A stretch of 64,000 nucleotides of DNA from Rhizomicrobium sp. (GCA_037200985.1 JBBCGJ010000001.1:3076756-3140755); one strand, 5' to 3'; shown: positions 16,368 through 27,748, counted from the first letter of the stretch. Notes: a model not told the origin generated them from the sequence alone. Made by a program: numbers and translations.

Positions 16368-16877
16368 GTGCTTCAGCCCACCCGATCCCTTGCCATGGGT
16401 CTGTCCCTCGCCGCGCTGGCGGCGCTTGCCGCCGTGCCCGCACGCGGCGCCGACGATGGAGGCCGTGCGCGCATGGCGGCGTGCCAGGATTCCTGGTTCG
16501 ACTGGCAGAAGAGCGATCCCCCGAAGCTGAAAGCCTTCGCCGACCGCTTTCACGCGGCCTTCATCCGCAAAGGCGACGACCCCTATGTCGTGCCGAAGGC
16601 GGCGACCTCGGTCGACGGCCTCAAGATCGTCGAAGCGTTTCCCGGCAGCGTCGGCATGGGCGTGGGCTTCTCGCTCCTGGTCGACGCGAAATTCGACGCG
16701 GCGAAGCAGATGCTGGCGCATCGCGTCGGCAAGCCGCTCGGCCATTGCGAGACCGGCGACAGCATGCGGAGCTGCGAATTGCAGATCGCCGAACAGCGCA
16801 CGCTGACGGTGATGGCGCAGGACGACCCGAAGACCGCGCAGACCCTGATCGGCTGCTATTACTTCTACGAGAAGTGA
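16368..16877 (+). CDS. Hypothetical secreted protein
   Basis: About 169 residues if started at GTG 16368; ATG 16395 or an upstream ATG at 16308 are alternatives. The segment MGLSLAALAALAAVPARGAD is a probable signal peptide with cleavage after ARGA. The mature part has Cys in MAACQDSWFDW, a pair in HCETGDSMRSCELQI and one in LIGCYYFYEK, so disulfides are likely in the periplasm. I do not recognise a family. No partner gene is obvious. Confidence 0.6.
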   Translation: MLQPTRSLAMGLSLAALAALAAVPARGADDGGRARMAACQDSWFDWQKSDPPKLKAFADRFHAAFIRKGDDPYVVPKAATSVDGLKIVEAFPGSVGMGVGFSLLVDAKFDAAKQMLAHRVGKPLGHCETGDSMRSCELQIAEQRTLTVMAQDDPKTAQTLIGCYYFYEK

Positions 16878-16893
16878 GCGGCACATCCCACTT

Positions 16894-16964
16894 GTCATGG
16901 CCCGCGAATGCGCGCCGCCCAGGTGACGCCTTGCGGAGCAGGCGTCACCTGGGTCCGCCCGTGA
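16894..16964. repeat. Long palindromic repeat (CAGGTGACGC type), copy 1
   Basis: GTCATGGCCCGCGAATGCG leads to CAGGTGACGCC, a short loop, and GGCGTCACCTGG. Copies with both outer arms lie at 25459-25573 and 36793-36870. Here the far outer arm is degenerate. It sits between convergent genes. Confidence 0.78.
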
Positions 16965-16969
16965 GGATG

Positions 16970-17833
16970 TTAATGCCCGCCCGCCTTGCCGATGGCGTCC
17001 AGCCTGGCGAGCACGTCCTCGGACAACACGATATCCGCCGCCGCCAGGTTCTCCCGCAGATGGCCCACCGACGACGTGCCGGGAATGAGCAGGATGTTCG
17101 GCGAGCGGTGCAGCAGCCAGGCGAGCGCGACCTGCATCGGCGTGGCGCCGAGCCCCGCCGCGACCTCGGACAGGATCGTCGACTGCAAGGGCGAGAAGCC
17201 GCCGAGCGGGAAGAACGGAACATAGGCGATGCCCAGCCCCGCCAGTTCGTCGACGAATGCGTCGTCGGCGCGCTGGGCGAGATTGTAGAGATTCTGCACG
17301 CAGACGACCGGCGCGATGCCGCGCGCTTCCTTCAATTGCATGCTCGTCACATTGCTCAGGCCGAGATGGCGGACGAGGCCCTGCTCGCGGAGCCCGGCCA
17401 GCACCGAGAACTGCTCCGCGATCGAGCCTTCGGCGGGCTCGTGCAAGGCGCCGGGGACGCGCAGATTGACGACGTCCAGCGCGTCGAGCCCAAGACGGCG
17501 CAGATTGTCGTGCACCGCGCCGGTCAGCTCGGCCGGCGTCTGCGCCGGAAGCCACGAGCCGTCTTCGCCCCGCCGCGCGCCGACCTTGGTCACGATGACA
17601 AGATCCTTCGGATAGGGATGCAGCGCCTCGCGGATCAGAAGATTGGTGACATGCGGGCCGTAGAAATCGCTGGTGTCGATGTGGTCGACGCCGCCGGCGA
17701 TCGCCTCGCGCAGGACGGCCAGGGCGGCGGCCTTGTCTTTCGGCGGGCCGAACACGCCGGGGCCGGCAAGCTGCATCGCGCCATAGCCCATGCGGTTCAC
17801 GGCGCGGTCGCCGAGGGTGAAGGTGTCGGTCAT
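16970..17833 (-). CDS. Aldo/keto reductase
   Basis: AKR-fold oxidoreductase of 287 residues starting MTDTFTLGDRAVNRMGYGAM at ATG 17833. The barrel signatures are present: GGVDHIDTSDFYGPHVTN (catalytic Asp and Tyr) and DLVIVTKVGARR (Lys). The strand that usually carries the catalytic His reads DVVNLRVPG, so the His looks replaced, as in some AKR subgroups. NADPH-binding residues sit in LIPGTSSVGHLRENL. It is transcribed divergently from a LysR regulator 96 bases away, which probably controls it. Substrate unknown. Confidence 0.9.
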   Translation of the reverse strand: MTDTFTLGDRAVNRMGYGAMQLAGPGVFGPPKDKAAALAVLREAIAGGVDHIDTSDFYGPHVTNLLIREALHPYPKDLVIVTKVGARRGEDGSWLPAQTPAELTGAVHDNLRRLGLDALDVVNLRVPGALHEPAEGSIAEQFSVLAGLREQGLVRHLGLSNVTSMQLKEARGIAPVVCVQNLYNLAQRADDAFVDELAGLGIAYVPFFPLGGFSPLQSTILSEVAAGLGATPMQVALAWLLHRSPNILLIPGTSSVGHLRENLAAADIVLSEDVLARLDAIGKAGGH

Positions 17834-17886
17834 GTCGGGGTCTCCTGAAAGGTACAGGCGGAATATGGCGTGCTTGGCATCGCGCG

Positions 17887-17902
17887 ATAATCCTGCATAA
17901 TC
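17887..17902. promoter_or_regulatory. Direct repeat in the AKR-LysR intergenic region
   Basis: Two copies of ATAATC spaced 10 bases start-to-start (17887 and 17897), about one helical turn, in the 96-base gap between the divergent genes. This is a candidate LysR or RNA polymerase contact site. It is weak evidence on its own. Confidence 0.35.
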
Positions 17903-17929
17903 GGCACGGGTTGTGCGGAATTTCGGACA

Positions 17930-18820
17930 GTGGACCTGAACGACCTCGCCGCCTTCATGACCGTCGTACGGGCGGGCGGATTCCGCGACGGGGCGCGGCT
18001 GACCGGGCAATCGCCGTCCGGCCTGAGCGAGGCGGTGCGCCGGCTGGAGGCCAGACTGGGCGCGCGGCTGATCAACCGCACGACGCGCAGCATCGCGCCG
18101 ACCGAGGCGGGGACGCGGCTGTTCGAGCGGCTGGCGCCGGCGCTCGGCGAGGTCGAGGCGGCGCTCGATGTCGTGAATGCTTTCCGCGAGCGGCCGACGG
18201 GCACGCTGAAGCTCAACGTGCCGGGCGTCGTCGCGCTTCTGGTTCTTCCCGCGATCGTGCCCGACTTCCTCAAGGCCTATCCCGACATCCGGCTGGAGGT
18301 CGTGGTCGAGGAAGGCTTCGTCGACGTGCTGGCGGCCGGCTGCGACGCCGGCGTGCGTTACGACGAGCGGCTCGAGCAGGACATGATCGCCGTGCCGATC
18401 GGGCCGCGCATGCAGCGCTACGCCACCGCGGCGGCGCCCGCCTATCTCGCGGCGCGCGGCCGGCCCGAGCATCCGCGCGATCTGCTGCGCCATGCCTGCC
18501 TCCGGGGGCGCTTCGCCAGCGGCGCCTCGCCGCCCTGGGAATACGAACGCGACGGCGAGGTGGTGAAGATCGATCCGACCGGCCCGCTTGTCGTGCGCCT
18601 GGGCGGCGCGGCCAATCTTCTGGTCGACGCCGCCGTCGCGGGCGTCGGCGTTATTCAAAGCTTCGAAGAATGGCTGCGCCCGGCGCTCGACAGCGGCACG
18701 CTGGTGCCGGTGCTGGAGCCGTGGTGGCAGGAATTTTCGGGACCGTTCCTCTACTATCCCGGCCGCCGCCATCTGCCGGCGCCGCTGCGGGCCTTCGTGG
18801 ATTTCATCAAGAGTCGCTGA
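17930..18820 (+). CDS. LysR-family transcriptional regulator
   Basis: Regulator of 296 residues starting at GTG 17930 (MDLNDLAAFMTVVRAGGF). N-terminal winged HTH with GQSPSGLSEAVRRLEARLGA and INRTTRSIAPTEAGTRLFER, then the periplasmic-binding-like effector domain (FRERPTGTLKLNVPGVVALL onwards). Close in type to the AaeR/DsdC-like subgroup commonly found divergent from oxidoreductases. The divergent aldo/keto reductase is its likely target. Confidence 0.93.
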   Translation: MDLNDLAAFMTVVRAGGFRDGARLTGQSPSGLSEAVRRLEARLGARLINRTTRSIAPTEAGTRLFERLAPALGEVEAALDVVNAFRERPTGTLKLNVPGVVALLVLPAIVPDFLKAYPDIRLEVVVEEGFVDVLAAGCDAGVRYDERLEQDMIAVPIGPRMQRYATAAAPAYLAARGRPEHPRDLLRHACLRGRFASGASPPWEYERDGEVVKIDPTGPLVVRLGGAANLLVDAAVAGVGVIQSFEEWLRPALDSGTLVPVLEPWWQEFSGPFLYYPGRRHLPAPLRAFVDFIKSR

Positions 18821-18915
18821 CAACTCCCGGCAAAGCGCGGGCCGCGCGCACATTACAATCGCGTTAAGGCCTAAAGCCTTGATTGCGCCGCAAATATGGG
18901 CGACGTACGCGGCCC

Positions 18916-21093
18916 ATGGCTGGCAACGAACCCCTTGAGGTCATTTCGCAGAACGTCCAGGCGCTCGCGGATTTCTTCGTCAGGCGCAAGCGGTTCTTCG
19001 CGCCGCTGCTCGCCATCCTGACGGCGGCGATCGCGGTTCCGCTGGCGAGCCTGCTGCTCCTGCCGACGATCCTGTCCTGGTTCGCCTCGCCGCTGGACAT
19101 GTCGAAGGACCTTTACGCCGTCAACCGGCCGATCGCCTTCACCTTTCTGGACGCCGACGGCAACGAGGTCGGCCACAGAGGCGCGATCATCGGCAAGCGC
19201 TTGACGCTGGAGCAGATGCCCGCCTATGTGCCGGCCGCCTTCATCGCCATGGAGGACCGCGACTTCTATTCGCATGGCGGCTTCTCGGTGCGCGGGCTGA
19301 CGCGCGCGCTGTGGACCAATTGGCGCGCCGGCCACACGGTGCAGGGCGGCTCCACCATCACGCAGCAGACGGTGAAGATCGTGTTCCTCTCCCAGGAACG
19401 CACGATGAGCCGCAAGATGGAGGAGCTGGTCGACGCGGCCAAGCTCGAGAAATCGCTCTCCAAGAAACAGATCCTGGAGCTCTACCTCAACCGCATCTAT
19501 CTCGGCTCCGGCGCCTATGGCGTCGACGGCGCGGCGCATGTCTATTTCAACAAATCGGCGAGCGAGCTGACCCTGCCCGAGGCCGCGATGCTGGCGACGC
19601 TGACCCGCGCGCCGAGCGCGTTCTCGCCGCGCCGCGATCTGGTGCGGGCGCAGGCGCGCGCCGCCGTCGTGCTGCGCGCCATGGTCGAGACCGGCGCGAT
19701 CACGCAAGCGCAAGCTGACGCGGCCAAGGCGAGCCCCGCCGTGGTCTCCGAGCGCGAGGGGCGCGACACGCAGAACTACTATTTCGACACCGCCGCCGAC
19801 GAGGCGATGCGGCTGGCGGCCCGCGACGGCATGGCGCCGAACGAAGATCTCATCGTGCACACGACGCTGGAGCCCAAGATCCAGAACGCCGCGCGCGCCG
19901 CGGCGCAGAAGGTGATCGCCAAGAGCGGACCCAAGGCGCATGCGAGCCAGGCGGCCGTGGTGGTGATGAAGCCGGACGGCGCGGTGGTCGCCCTGGTCGG
20001 CGGCACCGACTACGACGAGAGCACCTTCAACCGCGCCACCCAGGCGCATCGCCAGCCCGGCTCGGCCTTCAAGCCTTTCGTCTATCTCGCGGCGCTGGAA
20101 AGCGGTCTCACGCCCTGGGACCAGAGAGAGGATCAGCCGGTCGATATCGGCGGCTGGACGCCGACCAATTTCGGCGGACGCTCCTACGGCACGATCACGC
20201 TGGCCGACGCGCTGGCGCATTCGGTGAACACGATCACCGCCAACCTCGCCCAGGAAGTGGGCGTCGACAATGTCGTGCTGGCGGCGCAGCGGCTGGGCAT
20301 CCAGTCCAAGCTGACGCAGAACGCCTCGCTGGCGCTCGGCACCTCCGAGGTCACGCCGCTGGAACTGACGCGCGCCTATGCGGTGTTCGCCAATGGCGGC
20401 CTCAAGGTCTATCCCTATTTCGTCACCCAGATCGACGATCACGGCGGCAACGTCCTTTATCGCCGGAAGCCGGCCGAGCAGCCCGAGCGCATCGTGGCGA
20501 GCCACGTCAACCGCGACCTCGTCGCGATGCTGAACGGCGTGGTGCTGCACGGCACCGGCATGTCGGCGGCGCTGGCCGGGCACGACGCGGGCGGCAAGAC
20601 CGGCACGACGCAGGATTTCCACGACGCGTGGTTCGCGGGCTTCACCCACGACTATGTCGCGGCGGTGTGGGTCGGCAACGACGATTCGACGCCGATGAAG
20701 GGCGTGACCGGCGGCTCGCTGCCGGCGCAGATCTGGAAGGCGACGATGACGGTGGCGGAGAAGGGGCTGGCCTCGACGCCGCTCGACAAGTCCGACGTGC
20801 AGCCGCCGGCCGACACCTCGACCATCTTCGGCGACAGCGCAGACGCCTACACGCCGACGACGGGCGACGACGAGTCGGGCAACGGTACCTTCTATGCCGG
20901 CGGACGCGGCTCACATGGCGACGACGACGCGCCGCCGCCGGATGCCAGCGGCAATCGCGGCAATTTCTGGGACTGGCTGTTCAACCGCCGCGGCCGCGAC
21001 TCGCGGGGCCGCCCGTCCGAGCAACAGCAGCAGGACGGCACGCCGCAAGACGGCGACAGCCAGAGCTCGGGCAGCAGCCAGGAATCGAATTAA
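18916..21093 (+). CDS. Penicillin-binding protein 1A family (bifunctional)
   Basis: Class A PBP of 725 residues that polymerises and cross-links peptidoglycan. It starts MAGNEPLEVISQNVQALADF; one membrane anchor follows at about residues 29-55. Glycosyltransferase motifs are AMEDRDFYSHGG (about 112) and GGSTITQQ (about 144) plus KKQILELYLNRIYLG. Transpeptidase motifs are SAFK (about 382), SVN (about 436) and KTGT (about 561). The last 90 residues are a disordered Asp/Gly/Gln tail ending in DGDSQSSGSSQESN. An ATG 11 codons upstream is also possible. The gene stands alone between LysR and the lactonase. Confidence 0.93.
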   Translation: MAGNEPLEVISQNVQALADFFVRRKRFFAPLLAILTAAIAVPLASLLLLPTILSWFASPLDMSKDLYAVNRPIAFTFLDADGNEVGHRGAIIGKRLTLEQMPAYVPAAFIAMEDRDFYSHGGFSVRGLTRALWTNWRAGHTVQGGSTITQQTVKIVFLSQERTMSRKMEELVDAAKLEKSLSKKQILELYLNRIYLGSGAYGVDGAAHVYFNKSASELTLPEAAMLATLTRAPSAFSPRRDLVRAQARAAVVLRAMVETGAITQAQADAAKASPAVVSEREGRDTQNYYFDTAADEAMRLAARDGMAPNEDLIVHTTLEPKIQNAARAAAQKVIAKSGPKAHASQAAVVVMKPDGAVVALVGGTDYDESTFNRATQAHRQPGSAFKPFVYLAALESGLTPWDQREDQPVDIGGWTPTNFGGRSYGTITLADALAHSVNTITANLAQEVGVDNVVLAAQRLGIQSKLTQNASLALGTSEVTPLELTRAYAVFANGGLKVYPYFVTQIDDHGGNVLYRRKPAEQPERIVASHVNRDLVAMLNGVVLHGTGMSAALAGHDAGGKTGTTQDFHDAWFAGFTHDYVAAVWVGNDDSTPMKGVTGGSLPAQIWKATMTVAEKGLASTPLDKSDVQPPADTSTIFGDSADAYTPTTGDDESGNGTFYAGGRGSHGDDDAPPPDASGNRGNFWDWLFNRRGRDSRGRPSEQQQQDGTPQDGDSQSSGSSQESN

Positions 21094-21105
21094 AGGACCG
21101 CCGTC

Positions 21106-22182
21106 TCACCGGCCCATCACGCAATCGAGGACGTGGTTGTCCAGCGGGGAGCCGATCAGCATGCGGGTGCCGCTCACCGCGGCGACGCTGGAGCCGCCGA
21201 TCTGCGTGCCCATGTCGCTGTAGACCACCTGCGCCGATTGCGGGATGTCGTTCGCGAGCGTGACCTTGAAGATCTCCGACGGCGCCGGCCTCGAGGGATC
21301 GCTCCGGAACGCGTTCATCGCGATGTTCTTGGGATGACTGCCGACCCAGAGCTGGCCCTTGGCATCGAAGCGCAGATTGTCGACGCCCGAAGGAATGTCG
21401 AGCGTGCCGGCCTGGTCGAGCGATCCCGACACGGGCTGGCGCGCGAAGGTGTCGATGCGGCGGGCATTGATCTCGGTCGCGTAGAGGTAGCGGCCATCGG
21501 GCGACAGCGCGAGACCGGCGGGATAGGCCAGGTGCTGCGCCACCACACGAAACACCATGCCGTCGAAATAGAGGAGATTGGCGCGCGGCAGCACGAGAAG
21601 GTCCTCCAGCCAGCGGCCGAAGGCGGTCGTGCTGCCGTGATCGTTGACGACGTAGAAACGCTCGCGGTCGACCGCCGCGATGGCGTTGGGGCTCGACAAT
21701 TCGCGGCTCTCGACATCGCCGATATGGATCAGCCGGACGGGACCGCCGGACGGCGCCGAGACGTCGAATATCTCGATGCCGCTCGTGCCGTCCGTGTGAT
21801 GGCTGATGACCTGCAGCACCAACCCGCCCGCGTCGCGCAGCAGGCTGATGCCGTGGGGATGAAAATCCGCCGGCGCACCGGCGAGCTTGGTCAGATGCGC
21901 CGGGCCGTCCAGCGGCAGGACATAGATACCGTCCTGCGGCGACGGCTTGCCCTTCGCCATGGCGTAGCGGTCGAGCGCCGAGACGAAGGCGAGCCGTGTT
22001 TTCTCGTCGATCGCGATGTCTTCCGGGCCCACGACGCCCCGGATCGCCGTGCACTGCCCGGCGAAGGCCGGCGTCACATCGGTGAATACGCCATAGACGT
22101 TGAGCGTGCGCACCGCCACGCCGACCGCGACCGCCGCCAGCACGGCTCCGGCGGTCAGTGCGGCGCGGAGGTACGGACGCAT
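21106..22182 (-). CDS. Paraoxonase/arylesterase-like beta-propeller lactonase
   Basis: Protein of 358 residues with an N-terminal hydrophobic anchor or signal (RAALTAGAVLAAVAVGVAV). The body has the calcium-propeller signatures of the PON family: GPEDIAIDEKTRLAF, FHPHGISLL, SSPNAIAAVDRERFYVVNDH, YPAGLALSPDGRYLYATE and SGVDNLRFDAKGQLWVGSHP. PON-like enzymes hydrolyse lactones or aryl esters; the real substrate is not visible. It follows the ABC exporter gene with a 2-base gap, so the two are one operon. Confidence 0.82.
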   Translation of the reverse strand: MRPYLRAALTAGAVLAAVAVGVAVRTLNVYGVFTDVTPAFAGQCTAIRGVVGPEDIAIDEKTRLAFVSALDRYAMAKGKPSPQDGIYVLPLDGPAHLTKLAGAPADFHPHGISLLRDAGGLVLQVISHHTDGTSGIEIFDVSAPSGGPVRLIHIGDVESRELSSPNAIAAVDRERFYVVNDHGSTTAFGRWLEDLLVLPRANLLYFDGMVFRVVAQHLAYPAGLALSPDGRYLYATEINARRIDTFARQPVSGSLDQAGTLDIPSGVDNLRFDAKGQLWVGSHPKNIAMNAFRSDPSRPAPSEIFKVTLANDIPQSAQVVYSDMGTQIGGSSVAAVSGTRMLIGSPLDNHVLDCVMGR

Positions 22183-22184
22183 CG

Positions 22185-24005
<1,821 letters not shown>

Positions 24006-24114
24006 GGTCCTGCCAATCCTGGTCTGCCCGCGACATATATAGGAGGGAAAGGGAGCGGCATAAGGGGCCCATCGCCGCGCGGCTTTTGCTAGAAATGCGC
24101 CGGGGAGGCCGAAT

Positions 24115-25149
24115 ATGACGAAACCGCTGGACGGACAGGTGGCGCTGGTGGCGGGCGCGACGCGGGGCGCGGGCCGGGGCATCGCGCGCGAATTGGCGGC
24201 GGCGGGCGCCAGGGTCTATTGCACCGGGCGCAGCACGCGCGGCCATGCCGCGACGCCGGGCCGGCCGGAGACCATCGAAGAGACCGCCGACATCATCGCG
24301 GCCGACGGCGGCAGCGCCGTCGCCATCCGCGTCGATCACACGGTGGAGGACGAGGTCATCGCCCTTGCCGAACGGCTGCGCGCCGAGGAAGGCCGGCTCG
24401 ACGTGCTGGTCAACGATATCTGGGGCGGCGACGACCGGATCGACTGGGGCGCCAAGTTCTGGACCCAGGACATCGCCAAGGCGCGGGCGCTGACCGATCA
24501 GGCGGTGTTCAGCCATCTGATCACCGCGCGCCATCTCGCGCCGCCGATGATCGAAGCCGGGCGCGGGCTGATCGTGGAGATCACCGACGGCGAGATGCCG
24601 GGCTATCGCGGAAACCTGCTCTACGATTACATCAAATCGTCGGTCGTCCGGCTCGCCTATGCGATGGCGTGGGATCTTCACGGCACCGGCGTGACCGCGC
24701 TGGCGCTGTCGCCGGGCTTCCTGCGTTCGGAAGCGATGCTCGATCTATTCAAGGTGACCGAGGCCGATTGGCGCGACGGCGCCAAACGCGATCCCGCCTT
24801 CATCTGGTCGGAGACGCCGCGCTATGTCGGACGCGCCGTGGCGGCCCTCGCCGCCGATCCCGATGTCGGCGCCAAATCGGGCCTGGTGCTGTGGGGCGCC
24901 GACCTGGCGCGCGCATACGGCTTTACGGACATCGACGACAGCCAACCCGACTTCTGGCGGAACGTCGAAGCCTGGCTGGACGGCGAATGCGCCAAGCCCG
25001 GGCCGCTCGGCGACGAGGCCCGGTTCATCGCGCTGTCGCGCTATGGCCACATCCATGCCGACCCGGCGCGGGCCGCGCGGGCCGGGACTTACGCGGAAAA
25101 GCTGGGGTTTTCGGGCGCCGGCGCGGGATTAAGACCCCATGGACGCTGA
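24115..25149 (+). CDS. SDR family oxidoreductase (DHRS1-like)
   Basis: Short-chain dehydrogenase of 344 residues, longer than the classical 250 because of a C-terminal extension typical of the DHRS1-like group. The cofactor loop is [20 protein letters not shown]; the NNAG position reads [11 protein letters not shown], and the catalytic Tyr/Lys are in [14 protein letters not shown]. Preceded by a GGGGAGG ribosome binding site. Substrate unknown. It is divergent from the ABC exporter. Confidence 0.9.
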   Translation: MTKPLDGQVALVAGATRGAGRGIARELAAAGARVYCTGRSTRGHAATPGRPETIEETADIIAADGGSAVAIRVDHTVEDEVIALAERLRAEEGRLDVLVNDIWGGDDRIDWGAKFWTQDIAKARALTDQAVFSHLITARHLAPPMIEAGRGLIVEITDGEMPGYRGNLLYDYIKSSVVRLAYAMAWDLHGTGVTALALSPGFLRSEAMLDLFKVTEADWRDGAKRDPAFIWSETPRYVGRAVAALAADPDVGAKSGLVLWGADLARAYGFTDIDDSQPDFWRNVEAWLDGECAKPGPLGDEARFIALSRYGHIHADPARAARAGTYAEKLGFSGAGAGLRPHGR

Positions 25150-25223
25150 GATTGCGCCTTGCACCGCCCGCGCCCTGCCCCTATAAGGCGCGGCTTCGAA
25201 TTCGCGTCAAAGGGCCAAAGGCC

Positions 25224-25448
25224 ATGAAAAAAGGCATCCACCCCAACTACCATTTCGTCGAGGTCCGGCTGAACGACGGTTCGACCTACAAGACTCGCAC
25301 GACCTGGGGCGAGGCCGGCCAGCAGCTCACGCTCGACATCGATCCTACGACGCATCCGGCCTGGACCGGCGGCCAGCAGCAGCTCATGGACCGCGGCGGC
25401 CGCCTGACGCGCTTCAACAAGAAGTTCGCCGGCTTCGTGAAGTCGTAA
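25224..25448 (+). CDS. rpmE: 50S ribosomal protein L31
   Basis: Large-subunit protein of 74 residues: [20 protein letters not shown] and the C-terminal [13 protein letters not shown]. It has no cysteines, so it is the zinc-free form. It starts at ATG 25224 after a short non-coding leader following the SDR gene. The region around its 3' end abuts a long palindromic repeat. Confidence 0.96.
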   Translation: MKKGIHPNYHFVEVRLNDGSTYKTRTTWGEAGQQLTLDIDPTTHPAWTGGQQQLMDRGGRLTRFNKKFAGFVKS

Positions 25449-25458
25449 AGACCAGAAT

Positions 25459-25573
25459 GTCACGGCCCGCGAATGCGGGCCGCCCAGGTGACGCCTGCAC
25501 CAGACTTCATTTTTTATATTTTTGAAAAATAGAAGCGAACCGAACCGGGTGGCCCGCATTCGCCGGCCGTGAC
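25459..25573. repeat. Long palindromic repeat (CAGGTGACGC type), copy 2, with AT-rich insert
   Basis: Outer arms GTCACGGCCCGCGAATGCGG and CCGCATTCGCCGGCCGTGAC are nearly complementary. Instead of the inner GGCGTCACCTGG arm of the other copies, the centre carries about 55 bases of AT-rich sequence (TTTTTTATATTTTTGAAAAA). It lies between convergent rpmE and rcdA. Confidence 0.78.
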
Positions 25574-25583
25574 AGCGCCGGTT

Positions 25584-26102
25584 CTACTCTTCCGCGCCGA
25601 ACGCCTGCTCCAGGCGGTTCATCTGCGCCTGGACGCCGCCGGATTGGCCTTTGAGGCCGTCCTCGAACAGCACGCCGTCGAGCCGCGCGATGCGGCGGTA
25701 GAGGTTGTCGCTGCGCGAGAGCAGATCCTGCAGCGTCGCGGGCAGCAGGTCGACGCCGGCCGCCCCGCCGCCGAGGCAGATATCCTTCGAGCCCAGGCGA
25801 TAGCGCTCGTCGCGCGCATCCTCCGGCGCCATGTCGCCCTCGTGCACCGCGCGCTGCACCAGGAGCCAGCTCGCCGCCTGCATCAGGCGCGTGGTCACGC
25901 GCATGCTTTCGCCGGCATAGAGCAAAGCGGTCTTGCGCGGCAGGTCGCGCGCTTCCTGGCGGCCGCGGCCGTCGAGATATTTCGCCGTCTCCTCGACCAG
26001 CGACATGCCTTCGTCGAAGGTGCGGTCGAACAGCGCCGAGCCGGTGAAGCTGTGAATGGATTCGCCGCGCAGAAATTCGTCGTCGGCTATGCTGGTGCCC
26101 AT
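25584..26102 (-). CDS. rcdA: RcdA-like protease adaptor (DUF1465)
   Basis: Protein of 172 residues starting MGTSIADDEFLRGESIHSFT at ATG 26102. The core FDRTFDEGMSLVEETAKYLD, ESMRVTTRLMQAASWLLVQR and AVHEGDMAPEDARDERYRLG matches Caulobacter RcdA closely. RcdA links CpdR-primed ClpXP to substrates such as CtrA at the cell pole. The frame is open 38 codons upstream, without similarity. Nearby trcR is a second cell-cycle factor. Confidence 0.9.
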   Translation of the reverse strand: MGTSIADDEFLRGESIHSFTGSALFDRTFDEGMSLVEETAKYLDGRGRQEARDLPRKTALLYAGESMRVTTRLMQAASWLLVQRAVHEGDMAPEDARDERYRLGSKDICLGGGAAGVDLLPATLQDLLSRSDNLYRRIARLDGVLFEDGLKGQSGGVQAQMNRLEQAFGAEE

Positions 26103-26261
26103 ATCGATATGCCGCCCGCGTCGTGCAGGGCGCAAGCTATCAACTCGTGCGTCGCGCGCAATACATATCACTCGGCTTTCGCGGCATAAACCAAAGGAAT
26201 GGTTGCATGCGCGCAACGAATGGCTGTGCGTATTAATCTTGATCGGGAACTCGCGCCGCGA

Positions 26262-26453
26262 TTAACGCTTAAAGAATGCGTCCGCCGCCGATTTCGTGCG
26301 CGCGCGGTCGGCGATGGCGTCGCGGCAGCGCGCGATCTCGGACTCCAATGCTGCGATGCGGCGCTCGAGTTCGTGCGCCGACATCGCGGAGATGTCCTCG
26401 CCGAGCACGATGCCGGCCGCCTTCTTGCGCGGTTCTTCGGGTTCGATCGCCAT
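26262..26453 (-). CDS. DUF1192 small protein
   Basis: Protein of 63 residues: MAIEPEEPRKKAAGIVLGED then MSAHELERRIAALESEIARC, ending TKSAADAFFKR. This is the DUF1192 family, a small coiled-coil protein typical of alphaproteobacteria with no assigned role. It lies divergent from the quinone oxidoreductase gene (69 bases between the starts), the common arrangement for this family. Confidence 0.88.
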   Translation of the reverse strand: MAIEPEEPRKKAAGIVLGEDISAMSAHELERRIAALESEIARCRDAIADRARTKSAADAFFKR

Positions 26454-26522
26454 TTCCGCCTCCGCGGGTTCGCCTGCTATCTTCCCCTTTCGACATCTCC
26501 CTTGCCAAGCGAAAGAGACGCC

Positions 26523-27497
26523 ATGAAGGCCATCGACGTTGCAAATCCGGGACAGGCTTACGCGCTCGCGGTCGCGGACATCCCCAAGCCCGTCGCGGGC
26601 GCCGGCGAGGTGCTGATCAAGGTCGCCGCCGCCGGACTCAACCGCGCCGATCTGGCACAGGCGATGGGCGGCTATCCGCCGCCGCCCGGTGCGTCGGCGA
26701 CGCTGGGCATGGAGGTCTCCGGCACGATCGAAAGCGTTGGCGCGAAGGTGACGCAATGGAAGGCGGGCGATGCGGTCTGCGCGCTGATCCCCGGCGGCGG
26801 CTATGCCGAATACGCGGTCGCGTCGGAAAAATCCGTGCTGCCGGTGCCGAAGGGCGTGAGCCTCGTCGAGGCGGCGGCGCTGCCCGAGGTGCATTTCACC
26901 GTGTGGACGAACCTGATGGACTCGGCGCGGCTGAAGCCGGGCGAGAGCGTCCTGATCCACGGCGGATCGAGCGGCATCGGCACGGCGGCGATCCAGTTCT
27001 GCGCCGCGCGCGGGCACAAGGTGTTCTCGACCGCGGCCAATGCGGAGAAATGCGCGGCGATCGCGGCGCTGGGGGCAGAGGCGATCAACTACAAGGAGCA
27101 GGATTTCGTCGCGGTGGTGAAGGACGCCACCGGCGGACGCGGCGTCGACGTGATCCTCGACATGGTCGGCGGCGATTACATCCAGCGCAATATGAGCGCG
27201 GCGGCGCTGTGGGGCCGCATCGTCAACATCGCCTATCAGAGCGGCATGAGCGCGACGGTGAACTTCGCGCCCATGCTGATGAAGCGGCTGAGCCTGTTGG
27301 CGACGACGCTGCGCGTGCGGAGCAATGACGAGAAGGGCGCGATCCGCGACGCCGTGTTGCGCGAGGTGTGGCCGCTGATCGGCGCGGGCAAGATCAGGCC
27401 GGTGGTGGACCGGACCTATCCGCTGGCCGAAGCCGCCGCCGCGCACAAGCGGATGGCCGGGAGCGAGCACATCGGGAAGATTTTGCTGACGCTTTGA
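26523..27497 (+). CDS. NAD(P)H quinone oxidoreductase (PIG3-like, MDR family)
   Basis: Zinc-free medium-chain reductase of 324 residues. MKAIDVANPGQAYALAVADI starts at ATG 26523. N-terminal catalytic domain has AAGLNRADLAQAMGGYPPPP and TLGMEVSGTIESVG; the Rossmann part has LIHGGSSGIGTAAIQFCAAR and VDVILDMVGGDYIQRN. No structural-zinc cysteine cluster is visible. This group reduces quinones with NADPH. Confidence 0.92.
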   Translation: MKAIDVANPGQAYALAVADIPKPVAGAGEVLIKVAAAGLNRADLAQAMGGYPPPPGASATLGMEVSGTIESVGAKVTQWKAGDAVCALIPGGGYAEYAVASEKSVLPVPKGVSLVEAAALPEVHFTVWTNLMDSARLKPGESVLIHGGSSGIGTAAIQFCAARGHKVFSTAANAEKCAAIAALGAEAINYKEQDFVAVVKDATGGRGVDVILDMVGGDYIQRNMSAAALWGRIVNIAYQSGMSATVNFAPMLMKRLSLLATTLRVRSNDEKGAIRDAVLREVWPLIGAGKIRPVVDRTYPLAEAAAAHKRMAGSEHIGKILLTL

Positions 27498-27502
27498 TGT
27501 GC

Positions 27503-27748
27503 TCAGCGCACGAAGTGCACGCCGAGCACGGTTTCGCCGTCAGCCGAAAGCTCGACCTCAAATGCGGGAATTTTGCCGCTGTTTCCAAGAAAGCCGGGCC
27601 TGGGATCTTCGTCGCTGAAGATGACCACGACACTGTTTCCGTGAAGGGAGAGGCGCGACTTCCGATATTTCAATCCACGTCCGACGCAAACGGCCTGCGC
27701 GCTCTCCTTCGCGCGATGCGCGACGTCCGGGGAGATTTCAACAGGCAT
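27503..27748 (-). CDS. Small hypothetical protein
   Basis: About 81 residues from ATG 27748 (MPVEISPDVAHRAKESAQAV); a GTG or ATG further upstream (to 27817) would lengthen it. Content looks natural: a beta-rich stretch SRLSLHGNSVVVIFSDEDPR and FEVELSADGETVLGVHFV at the end. No family recognised. It is convergent with the quinone oxidoreductase with 5 bases between stops. Confidence 0.5.
   Translation of the reverse strand: MPVEISPDVAHRAKESAQAVCVGRGLKYRKSRLSLHGNSVVVIFSDEDPRPGFLGNSGKIPAFEVELSADGETVLGVHFVR

Noticed and set aside
15083..17848. 921-codon open frame on the plus strand
   Set aside because: Covers the crotonase and the aldo/keto reductase antisense and crosses two dispersed repeats; composition is that of a shadow frame.
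24219..25448. Long frame ending in L31, read as one 409-residue protein
   Set aside because: Only the last 74 codons are rpmE; the upstream part is the +2 shadow of the SDR gene.
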